Below are positions 24,251-33,683 of a stretch of DNA of 64,000 nt, one piece after another (the first letter of the stretch is position 1; each line of letters begins with the position of its first letter). The notes beneath the pieces were generated by a model. It saw only the letters and a list, made by a program, of their open reading frames with translations, had not been told where the DNA came from and did not search any database. Source of the DNA: Elioraea sp. (GTDB lineage: Bacteria > Pseudomonadota > Alphaproteobacteria > Acetobacterales > Acetobacteraceae); NCBI RefSeq assembly GCF_022842375.1, contig NZ_JALHPR010000011.1:1-64000 (forward strand). Direction: 5' to 3'. The position numbers were made by a program, and so were the translations under genes.

Positions 24251-25540
24251 CTACTTGGGGGCGATGAGGATGGCGCGGATGTCGTTCACGTTGGTCAAGG
24301 TCGGGCCGGTGACGACGAGGTCGCCGAGGGCCGCGAACAGGCTGTAGCTGTCGAAGCCGGCCGCGAGTGCGGCAGGGTCCAGGCCCGCGGCACGGGCGCG
24401 GGAGAGGGTGTCGGGGGTGACGACCGCGCCGGCGGCATCCTCCGTGCCGTCGATCCCGTCCGTGTCGCCGGCGATCGCCCAGATGCCGGGCGTGCCCTTC
24501 AGCGCGAGCGCGAGGCCGGCGAGGAAGGCCGTACTTCGCCCGCCACGGCCCGGTGTTGCGTTGCCGATCGTCACCGTCGTCTCGCCGCCCGACAGCAGCA
24601 CGCAGGGTGGTGCTGCCGGCATGCCATGCCGCGCGGCCGACGCAGCGATGCCGGCCATCACCGTGCCCATCACGGCACTTTCGCCCTCCAGCGCGTCGCC
24701 GAGGATCAGCGGCGCGAGGCCGTGCGTGCGCGCGGCGGTGGCGGCGGCTTCGAGCGCCATCCGCGGTGTCGCGATCAGGGTGAAGGTTGCGTTGGCGAGC
24801 CGCGCGTCGCCGGGCTTCGGCGTCTCCTCTCCCGCCGCGGCGAGGTGGGCGGCGACGGCCTCGGGCAGCGTGATGCCATACTTGGCGACGATCCCCTGCG
24901 CATCGGCGAAGCTCGTCGGGTCGGGCACGGTGGGGCCGGAGGCGATCACGGCAGGGTCGTCGCCCGGCACGTCGGAGATCGCGAGCGTCACCACCCGTGC
25001 GGGCGCCGCCGCGGCGGCAAGCCTGCCGCCCTTGATCGCCGAGAGGTGCTTCCGGAGTGCGTTCATCTCGCCGATCGTCGCCCCCGAGGCGAGCAGCGCG
25101 CGGTTCACCGCCTGCTTGTCGGCGGCCGTCAGCCCGGGGGCGGGGAGGGACATGAGCGCCGATCCGCCGCCTGAGATGAGCGCGATGACGAGATCGTCGG
25201 CCGTGAGGCCGCTGACGGCGGCGAGGATGCGGGCGGCTGCCTCCTCGCTCCGCGCATCGGGAACGGGGTGGCGTGCCTCCAGCACCGTGATGTGCCGCGT
25301 CGGCACCGCATGCTCGTCGCGCGTGACGACGACACCCGAAACCGGGCCGTCCCAGCTCTGCTCCAGCACCGCCGCCATCAGGGCGGCCGACTTGCCGGCG
25401 CCGACCACGATGGTGCGCCCGCGCGGGCGCGCGATGCCGGCAAGCGCCTTCGGCAGGACGACCCGTGGATCGGCCGCGGCGACGGCGGCATCGAAGATCG
25501 CCCTCAAGGCGGCGCGCGCCGCCTCGTCTGTCCACACCAC
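24251..25540 (-). CDS. Glycerate 2-kinase (MOFRL family, GckA/TtuD-like)
   Basis: The 429-aa protein has the glycerate kinase type 2 fold: IVVGAGKSAALMAAVLE, LISGGGSALMSLPAPGLT, KHLSAIKGGRLA and the C-terminal MOFRL domain with VLLSGGETTVTIG, WAIAGDTDGIDGTEDAAGA. It phosphorylates D-glycerate to 2-phosphoglycerate, the exit of the glycerate or serine-type route from glyoxylate. The start is a GTG at 25540, with GGGGAGGA upstream; earlier in-frame ATGs lack such a site. Older annotation calls this family hydroxypyruvate reductase (TtuD). Confidence 0.9.
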   Translation of the reverse strand: MVWTDEAARAALRAIFDAAVAAADPRVVLPKALAGIARPRGRTIVVGAGKSAALMAAVLEQSWDGPVSGVVVTRDEHAVPTRHITVLEARHPVPDARSEEAAARILAAVSGLTADDLVIALISGGGSALMSLPAPGLTAADKQAVNRALLASGATIGEMNALRKHLSAIKGGRLAAAAAPARVVTLAISDVPGDDPAVIASGPTVPDPTSFADAQGIVAKYGITLPEAVAAHLAAAGEETPKPGDARLANATFTLIATPRMALEAAATAARTHGLAPLILGDALEGESAVMGTVMAGIAASAARHGMPAAPPCVLLSGGETTVTIGNATPGRGGRSTAFLAGLALALKGTPGIWAIAGDTDGIDGTEDAAGAVVTPDTLSRARAAGLDPAALAAGFDSYSLFAALGDLVVTGPTLTNVNDIRAILIAPK

Positions 25541-25650
25541 GCCGTCCGTCCTCCCCTGTCCGCCGGAACCTACCGAAGGGCGGCGCGGAGTATGGCGAAG
25601 AGCGGGCGGCAGCGCCATGTTGGGAGGGAAGGTTGGACAGGAGAGACGTG

Positions 25651-25965
25651 ATGGCCACACCGGAGTTCGACGAGGCAACCCGCACGGCCATGGAGGCCGC
25701 CGCGTTCCGCAGGCTCGTGCAGCATTTCCGCGAGCGCAGCGACGTGCAGAACATCGACCTGATGAATCTCGCCGGGTTCTGCCGCAACTGCCTCTCGAAA
25801 TGGTACCGCGCCGCTGCCGAGGAGAAGGGCCTGGCGCTGACCTATGACGAGGCGCGCGAGATCATCTACGGCATGCCGTACAAGGAGTGGCAGGCGCAGC
25901 ACCAGAAGGAGGCAAGCCAAGAGAAGCTCGCTACTTTCGCCGCCGCCGCGCCGAAGGACCATTGA
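25651..25965 (+). CDS. DUF1244 family protein
   Basis: The 104-aa protein matches DUF1244, a small family found widely in proteobacteria: AAFRRLVQHFRERSDVQNIDLM, then GFCRNCLSKWYRAAAEEKG and EIIYGMPYKEWQ. A Cys pair (CRNC) is conserved in the family, and a role in metal or redox chemistry is conceivable but unproven. CAGGAGA precedes the ATG. The C-terminal 20 residues are an Ala/Lys-rich tail. It is a single gene, divergent from the glycerate kinase. Confidence 0.88.
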   Translation: MATPEFDEATRTAMEAAAFRRLVQHFRERSDVQNIDLMNLAGFCRNCLSKWYRAAAEEKGLALTYDEAREIIYGMPYKEWQAQHQKEASQEKLATFAAAAPKDH

Positions 25966-25970
25966 TCGAC

Positions 25971-26001
25971 GCGGGGGCGGGCACGGCCAGCCCACCCCCG
26001 C
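25971..26001. terminator. Hairpin terminator between DUF1244 and MCP genes
   Basis: GCGGGGGCGGGC (25971-25982) pairs with GCCCACCCCCGC (25990-26001), one mismatch, 7-base loop. On the plus strand CCCGTTTACC follows. It serves the two convergent genes. Confidence 0.6.
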
Positions 26002-26011
26002 CCGTTTACCC

Positions 26012-27982
26012 CTAGGCGGCCCTGAGGCCGCTGACGAAGCCGCCGACATCGGCGCCGAGCCTGTCGGCGCTGCGGCGCAGCGCCGCGGCACTCGTGACCA
26101 CCGACGAGGTCGTGCCCGCGACGCCGTTGGCCGCTTCGCTCACCCTGGTCGCTGCCTCCGCGGCCGAACCCGTGCTCGCCGCCGTCTCGCCCACCGTGCG
26201 CGCGATCTCGGCCGTCGCCGCCCCCTGCTGTTCCATCGCCGCGGCGATGGCGGCGATCGTCGCGTTGATCGAGGCGATTGTCTCGCGGACGGCGCCGATC
26301 GCACCCACGCTCTGTTCCGTCGCCCCCTGCATCGCGCCGATCTGGCGGCCGATCTCCTCGGTCGCCTTCGCCGTCTGGCTTGCGAGGTTCTTCACCTCGC
26401 CGGCGACCACGGCGAAGCCCTTGCCCGCCTCGCCGGCGCGTGCCGCCTCGATCGTGGCGTTCAGCGCAAGCAGGTTGGTCTGCGCCGCGATGTCGCCGAT
26501 CAGGCGGACGACATCGGCCACCTCCACGGCGGTGGTGCGCAGCGTGCCGATGGCGGCGACGGCGGCATCGGCCTCCGACACGGCGCGGTTCACGGTCGCG
26601 GCACTCTCGTTCGTGCGGCGGCCGATCTCGGCGACGGTCGCTGCCAGCTCCTCCGTGCCCGCGGCGATCGAGGCGGTGCGGCTGTTCGCCTCCCCGACAT
26701 GGCTCGTGATCGCCTCCGCCCGCTCGGCCGCGACACCGACATCGCGCTCGAGTGCCGAGGCGCCCGCCTCGAGGCTGCCGACGATCGCGCCGAGATCGGC
26801 CGTGATCGTCTCCATCGCGGCGGCGAAGCTTGCGGTGCGCGCCTCATTCGCCCGACGCCCGGCCTCGCGCGCCTCTGCCTCTGCCGCTGCCGCGGCGTCC
26901 GCCGCGCGCTTCTCGATCATCGCGACGCGGAACGCCTCGGTCGTGCTCGCCATGGCGCCGATCTCGTCGCGGCGTGCCGTGTCGCCGACGGGTGTGTCGA
27001 GCTGTCCCTGCGAGAGGGTGCTCATTGTCCTGCCAAGCCGGCCGATCGGCGCGGCGATGCCACGGGCGACGACGATGCCGATGACGACCGCAAGCAGCAG
27101 CGCTCCGAGCGATGCGGCGCCGATCAGCCACGTCATGCGCGCGAGCAGCGCCTCGCCGGCGGAGATGTCGACCAGCACGGCCATCACGGCCGGGCTCGGC
27201 CCATCCGTCACGCCGGGGCTGCGCAGCGGCAGGAGGGAGACGAGGTGCGGCACGCCCTTGATCGTGGCAGCGACGGTTGCCGGCGTACCGCGATGGGCCG
27301 CATCCAGCATCGCCTTGGGAACGACGTCCGCCGCGAGGCCCTCGATCGTGCTGCCCCGCACCTGGCCGCCGGCCAGGAAGGCGATGTCGGCGCCGACGCT
27401 GCGCTTCAGCGCCGCGGTCGTGTCCTGGCGGAGGATGGCGCCGACCTTCACCGTGCCCACCACGCGCTCACCCACCCTGAGCGGAACAGTGCCATCGAGC
27501 GCTGTCTCGCCGCTCGATGCCGAGGTCGAGAGCATGCGGGCCGAACGGCCATCCAGCGCGGCCCTGACCTCTGGCGCGGTGGCCTTGTTGTCGCCGAACC
27601 TGTCGGGGTTGTGGCCGCGCATCGAGACGACGCCGCGCGCGTCGGTCGCCTCGACCGTCCGCACCGAGGGATCGACGCCGTTCAGCGCACGCTGCGCCTC
27701 GACGAGGATCTGCCGCAGTGCTGCCCTGTCATCCGCCGCCGCTGCCGCGGCCAGGTCGCCCCGGAGCTGGAGCGAGGCCGCATAGGCCGCCATCCGCGTC
27801 GTGATGTCGGTGACCGCTCCCTGTGCCAGCGCGCTGCGACTTTCGAGAAGCTCCCTCCCATCCTCGGCCACCTGGCCGCGCACCACTGTGATCGCCACGG
27901 CGGCGCCGAGCGCGGTCGCGAGGGCAGCAGGGATAACGCCCAGCAGGATCATGCGCTGGCGGAGGCTCAGGCTGAGGGGCAT
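26012..27982 (-). CDS. Methyl-accepting chemotaxis protein
   Basis: The 656-aa receptor has a first transmembrane helix at about residues 10-35, a periplasmic sensor domain of about 250 residues of the single-Cache type ([37 protein letters not shown]), a second helix near 288-310, a HAMP domain, and a long coiled-coil signalling domain. The hairpin tip reads [19 protein letters not shown] then [15 protein letters not shown], the CheA/CheW contact site. No other chemotaxis genes are nearby. No C-terminal CheR-binding pentapeptide is present. The ligand is unknown. Confidence 0.95.
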   Translation of the reverse strand: MPLSLSLRQRMILLGVIPAALATALGAAVAITVVRGQVAEDGRELLESRSALAQGAVTDITTRMAAYAASLQLRGDLAAAAAADDRAALRQILVEAQRALNGVDPSVRTVEATDARGVVSMRGHNPDRFGDNKATAPEVRAALDGRSARMLSTSASSGETALDGTVPLRVGERVVGTVKVGAILRQDTTAALKRSVGADIAFLAGGQVRGSTIEGLAADVVPKAMLDAAHRGTPATVAATIKGVPHLVSLLPLRSPGVTDGPSPAVMAVLVDISAGEALLARMTWLIGAASLGALLLAVVIGIVVARGIAAPIGRLGRTMSTLSQGQLDTPVGDTARRDEIGAMASTTEAFRVAMIEKRAADAAAAAEAEAREAGRRANEARTASFAAAMETITADLGAIVGSLEAGASALERDVGVAAERAEAITSHVGEANSRTASIAAGTEELAATVAEIGRRTNESAATVNRAVSEADAAVAAIGTLRTTAVEVADVVRLIGDIAAQTNLLALNATIEAARAGEAGKGFAVVAGEVKNLASQTAKATEEIGRQIGAMQGATEQSVGAIGAVRETIASINATIAAIAAAMEQQGAATAEIARTVGETAASTGSAAEAATRVSEAANGVAGTTSSVVTSAAALRRSADRLGADVGGFVSGLRAA

Positions 27983-28136
27983 GGGGTATGTCCGTTCTTG
28001 ACGTGCGATAAGCGCAAAGTTGTCGCATCTGGCTTAACCGATCGTTGCCGCGGTGCCCCACGCCTCGCTCTTGCGGCCCCCGGCCGGCACCGCTATCCCT
28101 CCCGCCCCCCTGCCCAACCGCTGACGGAGTGCTCCC

Positions 28137-28409
28137 ATGGCCAAGGCCGCCGAGAAGCCCGCAGACGACCAGACCTACGGCATCGCGGCAGACCGGCTTC
28201 GCAGCCTGGTCGAGCGCATCGAGCGGCTGGAGGAGGAGCGGAAGGCGCTGGCCGGCGACATCAAGGACATCTACGGCGAGGCGAAGTCGGCCGGGTTCGA
28301 CGTGAAGGTGCTGCGCCAGATCATCCGGCTTCGGAAGCAGGACCAGGCGGAGGTGGAGGAACAGGAAAGCCTGCTCGACCTCTACAAGCGCGCGCTTGGG
28401 ATGGGCTAG
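28137..28409 (+). CDS. gapR: GapR family DNA-binding protein (DUF2312)
   Basis: The 90-aa protein matches GapR: IAADRLRSLVERIERLEEER, then IKDIYGEAKSAGFDVKVLRQI and LRKQDQAEVEEQE. In Caulobacter GapR is a nucleoid-associated protein that encloses overtwisted DNA ahead of polymerases and supports replication and topoisomerase action. A short Lys/Ala N-terminal tail precedes a coiled coil. ACGGAG lies 8 bases upstream of the ATG. The 154-base gap before it should hold its promoter. Confidence 0.92.
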   Translation: MAKAAEKPADDQTYGIAADRLRSLVERIERLEEERKALAGDIKDIYGEAKSAGFDVKVLRQIIRLRKQDQAEVEEQESLLDLYKRALGMG

Positions 28410-28426
28410 GCCACCGGCAGATACAC

Positions 28427-29686
28427 TCAGGCCAGGCCGTCGAACCACGTCTTCCACGCCGGCACTGCCGTCGCGAAGGTGCCGCGGTGGCTCGTCGGGC
28501 CGGTCGAGACGGCCTCGACCTTGTCGTTGCCCATTGCCTGCTGGAACGTCATCGCCAGCCGCCCGATGCCCTGGCGGATCGCCTCGTCGCTCTCGCCGTA
28601 GTGGTTCCGCACGGGCGTGCGGATGATCCAGCGATAGCCGTGGTTGGCGGCCATCTGCCGGCCGAAGGCGGATGTCTCGAAGAAACGCGGGTCGAAATAC
28701 TCATCCGCGATCAGGCTGCGCAGGTCGGTCGGGATCTTTGACGGGTCGACGGCCTGGCCTTCATAGGCCTGACGGCAGATGTCGTAGTAGGCAGGCTTGA
28801 GCATCGACCGCGCGAGGCCCGGCAGGGCGTAATAATTCTCGAAGGAGAACGACGTGAGGATGAACAGCGTCGTGATCCAGGATGCGTCATTCGGGCGTGG
28901 GAAGTTGAGGAAGCCGGAGAGCGCCACGAAGGGGTCGATCGGCGCGCTCGCGGTGGCCGCGGCGGTGACCGGCAGGCCGATCGCCTCGAGCCGCTCGAGC
29001 ATCGTCATCGTCACGTAGCCGCCCTGCGACCAGCCGGCGAGGAACAGGCGGCTGTCCGACAGCCGGTTCGCCGCGAGCACGGCGCGGGCGGCGGGAATGA
29101 GATCTGCCGTCGCCTGCTGGTGGCTCGCCTTCACCATGTAGCCCTGCGGCTCGGTCGACTCCCCCATGCCGACATAGTCGGCGCCGATCACCGCGTAGCC
29201 CTGCCCGGCGAACTGCGCGATCATCAGCTGCGTCTCGGGTGACTGCTCGGGGAACGAGGGAACCTGCTGTTTCCCGTACACCGTGCCGTGCTGGTACGAG
29301 ACGAGGGGCAGCGTCGTCGCGTCCGTTTCCGGGATGGCAAGGAGGCCGGTGAGGGTCACGGGCCTGTTCCCGCGCTCCGGCACGACCGACGGATAGCTGA
29401 CGCGGTAGAGTCGCACCGCGTTGCGCGCCGGCGTGTACGTCACCGGGATGCCCGAGAAGGCGGGCGTGTCGGTGGCCAGGATGCGGTTCAGCCGCGCGAC
29501 ATCCCAGCGCGCGATCTGGCGATAGGTGACGCTGCCGCCTGCCTGCTGCGCAGGCGCTGTCGGCGGGGGAACCTGCTGGGCAGCGGCGGGCGTGGCGGCG
29601 AGCGCCATCGCGCCGAGCGTCAGGCCGGTCACGGCACGCGCTGCCTGCCGGCGATCGATGGCATGCGGTGGCTGGTCGTCGCTCAT
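28427..29686 (-). CDS. Secreted lipase/esterase, alpha/beta hydrolase (LIP-type)
   Basis: The 419-aa protein has a twin-arginine-like signal (DRRQAARAVTGLTLGAMALAATPAAA). The hydrolase domain includes VSYQHGTVYGK (oxyanion side), YAVIGADYVGMGES and the nucleophile elbow LFLAGWSQGGYVTM. A His for the triad is likely in the C-terminal TSHRGTF. It resembles secretory lipases and related esterases (PF03583-like). The start at 29686 is favoured by GGGAGGGAA upstream; the frame is open for 29 more codons. It lies 92 bases downstream of the acyl-CoA synthetase gene on the same strand, suggesting lipid use. Confidence 0.82.
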   Translation of the reverse strand: MSDDQPPHAIDRRQAARAVTGLTLGAMALAATPAAAQQVPPPTAPAQQAGGSVTYRQIARWDVARLNRILATDTPAFSGIPVTYTPARNAVRLYRVSYPSVVPERGNRPVTLTGLLAIPETDATTLPLVSYQHGTVYGKQQVPSFPEQSPETQLMIAQFAGQGYAVIGADYVGMGESTEPQGYMVKASHQQATADLIPAARAVLAANRLSDSRLFLAGWSQGGYVTMTMLERLEAIGLPVTAAATASAPIDPFVALSGFLNFPRPNDASWITTLFILTSFSFENYYALPGLARSMLKPAYYDICRQAYEGQAVDPSKIPTDLRSLIADEYFDPRFFETSAFGRQMAANHGYRWIIRTPVRNHYGESDEAIRQGIGRLAMTFQQAMGNDKVEAVSTGPTSHRGTFATAVPAWKTWFDGLA

Positions 29687-29778
29687 GTCGCCGTCGTTCC
29701 CTCCCGGCTGCAAGCCCGGCGGTAGGCCCGGCGCGCTGGGCACCGTAGCGGGAGAACATTGACGAACGACCACCGGCG

Positions 29779-31578
29779 CTAGCCTCGGTACATCCCCTCC
29801 ACCATCGCCGCATGCTCGCGCAGGATGATCTGGCGCCGGATCTTCTGCGTGCTCGTCATCAGCCCGTTCTCGATCGTGAAGGCCGGCACGGCGCGCCAGA
29901 AGCGAATGCGCTCGGTCACGGTCAGCGCCCGGTTCGCGTCATCGACGGCGCGTGCGACCTCCTTCTCGTCGCTTCCCTCCGCCGCCACGATCAGCGCCAC
30001 GAGATGGGCCCGGCCGTCGCCGGCCACCACCACCTGGGCGATCGCCCCCTGCTGCGCGAGGATGCCCTCGACGCGCGCCGGGCTCACCATGTCGCCGCCG
30101 GTGGTCTTGATGATCTCGCGCTTGCGGTCGGTGATGCGGAGATAGCCGTCATCGTCGAGCGAGCCGACATCGCCGGTGTGCAGCCAGCCATCGCGGATCG
30201 CCTCCGCCGTGGCCGCGGGGTTGTTCCAGTAGCCCTGCATCACGAGGTCGCCGCGCACCAGGATCTCGCCATCCTCGGCGATGCGCACCTCGACGTTGGG
30301 CAGCGGCAGCCCGACCGTGTCGATCCGGATTCCCCCGGGCGGGTTGGCCGAGATCACCGGCCCCGCCTCGGTCTGCCCATAGCCCTGCATGATCGGGATG
30401 CCGAGGGCGAGGAAGAACCCGCCGACATCGGGGTCGAGCCGGGCGCCGCCGCTCATGATGCCCTTCAAACGCCCGCCGAAGCGGGCGCGCACCTTCCGTC
30501 GCACCAGCCAGTCGAGCGCCACGTCGGCGAACCAGCCGGTCGGCCCCAGGCTCTGCCCGCGCACCTTCCTGGCCCCGAGGGCAAGGGCTGCGACGAACAG
30601 GTCACGCTTCCATTTCGGCTCGCGCTTCACCCCGGCGAGGATGCGCGAGCGGATCACCTCGAACAGCCGCGGCACGGCCGTCATCACCGTCGGCCGCACC
30701 TCCATCATCTCGGGCGCGATCCTGTCCGCCCCCGAGGCGTAGTAGACCTGCGTGCCGATGGAGAGGAGGAAGAACTGCCCGCAGGTATGCTCGTAGCTGT
30801 GCGAGAGCGGCAGGAAGGAGAGGTAGGTCTCGTCGCGGAGGTCGAGCGGCTTGAGCAGCTCCCACGCCCCCTGGCAATTCGACAGCAGGGCGCGGTGCGG
30901 CAGCATGACGCCCTTCGGCGCCCCGCCCGTGCCGGAGGTGTAGATCAGGCACGCCGTCTGCTCCGGCGGGATGGCGAGCACCTCATCGCGGAAGCCAGGC
31001 AGCGGCGGCCGCGCCGTCGCCTCCTGCCAGCCGAGCACGCGCACGCCGGGGATGTCGCCTGCATCCTCCATCGCGACGACAAGGTCGAGGCCGCCGCCGC
31101 GCTCAGCGGACAGCGTGGCCCCCTCCATCAGCCGCCCCGCGAGCGCCTTGGTCGAGACCACCGCCGCCCGTGCCCCGCTGTCGGCCAGCACATGGGCGAT
31201 GTCGGCGGCGGTGAAGGTGGTGTAGGCGGGCACCGCGACGCCGCGGATCGACATGATGGCCAGGTCGGCGATCGGCCATTCCGGCCGATTCTCGGCCAGC
31301 AGCAGCACGCGGTCACCAGGGCCGACGCCGGCCTCGCGGAGCGAGGCGGCGAGCCCCGCGGCGGCCTGGCCGAGCTCGATCCACGTGGTCGGCTGCCAGG
31401 TCTCGCCCGATTTCGCCCAGACGGCCGGCCTGTCGCGCCATTCGAGCGCGCGCGAGAACATCATCACCGGCAGGTTCGGCCAGGTGGGATAGCCGTCGCC
31501 GGCCAGGAATTCCGCACCGAACCCGGCTTCGTTCGGGAAACCCCGGCTGCCGCCCTGCTCGTCATTCGACACTGCCAC
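29779..31578 (-). CDS. Long-chain acyl-CoA synthetase (AMP-forming)
   Basis: The 599-aa enzyme activates fatty acids with ATP and CoA. It carries the AMP-binding motif LIYTSGTGGAPKGVMLPH, the second motif GYGQTEAGP, and the hinge and C-terminal motifs LHTGDVGSLDDDGYLRITDRK and EIIKTTGGDMVSPARVE. The length and the insertion before the hinge match the FadD15/FAA-like bacterial long-chain group. It probably acts at the inner membrane face. A secreted lipase lies downstream on the same strand, so the two may process exogenous lipids. Confidence 0.92.
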   Translation of the reverse strand: MAVSNDEQGGSRGFPNEAGFGAEFLAGDGYPTWPNLPVMMFSRALEWRDRPAVWAKSGETWQPTTWIELGQAAAGLAASLREAGVGPGDRVLLLAENRPEWPIADLAIMSIRGVAVPAYTTFTAADIAHVLADSGARAAVVSTKALAGRLMEGATLSAERGGGLDLVVAMEDAGDIPGVRVLGWQEATARPPLPGFRDEVLAIPPEQTACLIYTSGTGGAPKGVMLPHRALLSNCQGAWELLKPLDLRDETYLSFLPLSHSYEHTCGQFFLLSIGTQVYYASGADRIAPEMMEVRPTVMTAVPRLFEVIRSRILAGVKREPKWKRDLFVAALALGARKVRGQSLGPTGWFADVALDWLVRRKVRARFGGRLKGIMSGGARLDPDVGGFFLALGIPIMQGYGQTEAGPVISANPPGGIRIDTVGLPLPNVEVRIAEDGEILVRGDLVMQGYWNNPAATAEAIRDGWLHTGDVGSLDDDGYLRITDRKREIIKTTGGDMVSPARVEGILAQQGAIAQVVVAGDGRAHLVALIVAAEGSDEKEVARAVDDANRALTVTERIRFWRAVPAFTIENGLMTSTQKIRRQIILREHAAMVEGMYRG

Positions 31579-31810
31579 GCTGGTCCATCCCCCCCGATTG
31601 TCGTTCCTGCGCCCATCGCTCGCGCGGTTGTGCGCATCGCGCCGCCGGCCTTGGTGGCATCCCGTCAGTCCGGACCCAGTCCAATCCCAGTCGCGGAGCA
31701 GTCCAGAAGCGAGGCGAGGGCGCGTCGTCTCAACTTGCCCCAGGCTCTTCCGGTGCCATATCCCTCATCGTTGCCACAAGGCCAGGGCAACCCAGAGTTA
31801 GGAAACAATC

Positions 31811-33667
31811 GTGCCCGACGCCACTCGCGATCCGAATTTCCCGATCACCACCGCGCCAGATGCGCCCGCAGCCGCCGCCATTACCTCAGCCGGGGTCGAA
31901 CAGCTCCCCTCCTGGGACCTGTCCGACCTTTACCCTGGGCCCGATAGCCCTGCCGTCGCCACCGATCTCGACAAGGCAGAGGCGGAGGCCAAGGCGTTCG
32001 CGGCGAAGGTGAAGGGCAGGCTCGCTTCCCTGTCGGGTGCCGACCTCGCTGCCGCGATCGAGGAGTATCAGGGCATCGAGGAGACGTTGGGCAAGGTGAT
32101 GTCCTACGCCCAGCTCCTGTTCGCCGAGGACGCGACCTCGGCCGAGATCGGGAAGTTCTACCAGGGCTGCAACGAGCGGGTGACGACGATCAGCTCGCAC
32201 CTGATCTTCTTCTCGCTCGAGCTGAACCGGATCGAGGACAAGGTGCTCGAGGCGAAGCTCTCGGCCGCCGCGCTGGCCCGCTTCCGCCCGTGGCTGCGCG
32301 ACCTTCGCGTGTTCCGCCCCCACCAGCTCGCCGATGAGCTCGAGCGGCTGCTGCACGAGAAGGAGGTCACCGGGCGCTCGGCCTGGAGCCGCCTGTTCGA
32401 CGAGACGATGGCAGGGCTTCGCATCACCATCGACGGCGAGGAGCTGACGCTCAGCCACGCGCTGAACCGGCTTTCGGATCATGACCGGTCCCGCCGCGAG
32501 GCAGCGGCCAAGGCGATCGGGGCGACGCTTGCCGGCAATGCGCGCCTCTTCGCGCTGATTACCAACACGCTCGCCAAGGACAAGGAGATCATCGACACCT
32601 GGCGCAGCTACGGGAAGCCGGAGAGCTTCCGCAACCGCTCCAACATGGTCGAGGACGAGGTCGTCGAGGCCCTGGTCTCCGCCGTCACCGCCTCGTTCCC
32701 GCGCCTGTCGCACCGCTACTACGCGCTGAAGGCGCGCTGGCTCGGCCTCCCCAAGCTCGAGTACTGGGACCGCAACGCCCCGCTGCCGGAGGATGACGAT
32801 ACGCTCATCTCATGGCCCGATGCGGTGGCGCGCGTGCGCTCGGCCTATCGCGGCTTCTCGGGCGAGCTCGCCGATGTCGGCGACAAATTCTTTACGGGGC
32901 CGTGGATCGATGCGCGGCTGAAGCCCGGCAAGGCCTCGGGCGCCTTCGCGCACCCGACCGTTCCTTCGGCCCACCCCTACCTGTTGCTGAACTACCATGG
33001 CCGCGCGCGCGATGTGATGACGCTCGCCCACGAGCTCGGCCACGGGGTGCACCAGGTTCTCGCGGCACCGAACGGCTACCTGATGTCGGGCACGCCGCTG
33101 ACGCTCGCCGAGACGGCGTCGGTGTTCGGCGAGATGCTCACCTTCCGCGCCATGCTCGACGGCGAGACCGATGCCCGCCGCCGCCGCGTGCTGCTCGCCG
33201 GCAAGGTCGAGGACATGCTGAACACGGTGGTGCGGCAGATCGCCTTCTACCGGTTCGAACAGCGCGTGCACGCCGAGCGCCGGAACGGTGAGGTGACGCC
33301 CGATGCACTCGCCGCGATCTGGATGGAGATGCAGACCGAGAGCCTCGGCCCCGCCTTCACCTTCGCCCACGACTACCGGATGTACTGGGCCTATATCCCC
33401 CACTTCATCCATACGCCCTTCTACGTCTACGCCTACGCGTTCGGCGATTGCCTGGTCAACGCCCTCTACGGCGTGTTCCGCGATGGCCATCCGCGCTTCC
33501 AGGAGAAGTATCTCGACCTGCTGCGCGCGGGCGGAACCAAGCGCCACAAGGAGCTGCTGGCTCCCTTCGGCCTCGATGCGTCCGACCCCGCGTTCTGGAA
33601 CAAGGGGCTCGACGTGATCAGCGGCTTCATCGACGAGCTCGAGGCAGCGATGCCTTCCCAGAGCTGA
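31811..33667 (+). CDS. pepF: M3-family oligoendopeptidase F
   Basis: The 618-aa zinc metallopeptidase has the M3 active site TLAHELGHGVHQ, with the third zinc ligand Glu in ETASVFGEMLTF. The N-terminal half is the helical cap of PepF proteins (LPSWDLSDLYPG; ELTERL-like helices). It cleaves short cytoplasmic peptides of about 7-17 residues. The GTG at 31811 is preceded by TTAGGAAAC. The 232-base gap upstream, shared with the divergent acyl-CoA synthetase, shows no other gene. The ABC1 kinase gene follows after 16 bases. Confidence 0.94.
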   Translation: MPDATRDPNFPITTAPDAPAAAAITSAGVEQLPSWDLSDLYPGPDSPAVATDLDKAEAEAKAFAAKVKGRLASLSGADLAAAIEEYQGIEETLGKVMSYAQLLFAEDATSAEIGKFYQGCNERVTTISSHLIFFSLELNRIEDKVLEAKLSAAALARFRPWLRDLRVFRPHQLADELERLLHEKEVTGRSAWSRLFDETMAGLRITIDGEELTLSHALNRLSDHDRSRREAAAKAIGATLAGNARLFALITNTLAKDKEIIDTWRSYGKPESFRNRSNMVEDEVVEALVSAVTASFPRLSHRYYALKARWLGLPKLEYWDRNAPLPEDDDTLISWPDAVARVRSAYRGFSGELADVGDKFFTGPWIDARLKPGKASGAFAHPTVPSAHPYLLLNYHGRARDVMTLAHELGHGVHQVLAAPNGYLMSGTPLTLAETASVFGEMLTFRAMLDGETDARRRRVLLAGKVEDMLNTVVRQIAFYRFEQRVHAERRNGEVTPDALAAIWMEMQTESLGPAFTFAHDYRMYWAYIPHFIHTPFYVYAYAFGDCLVNALYGVFRDGHPRFQEKYLDLLRAGGTKRHKELLAPFGLDASDPAFWNKGLDVISGFIDELEAAMPSQS

Positions 33668-33683
33668 CGGAGAGCATTGCAGG

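Noticed and set aside
25844-28741. A 965-codon open frame on the plus strand across the chemotaxis receptor
   Set aside because: It overlaps DUF1244, the MCP and GapR, all recognisable, and has shadow-type composition.
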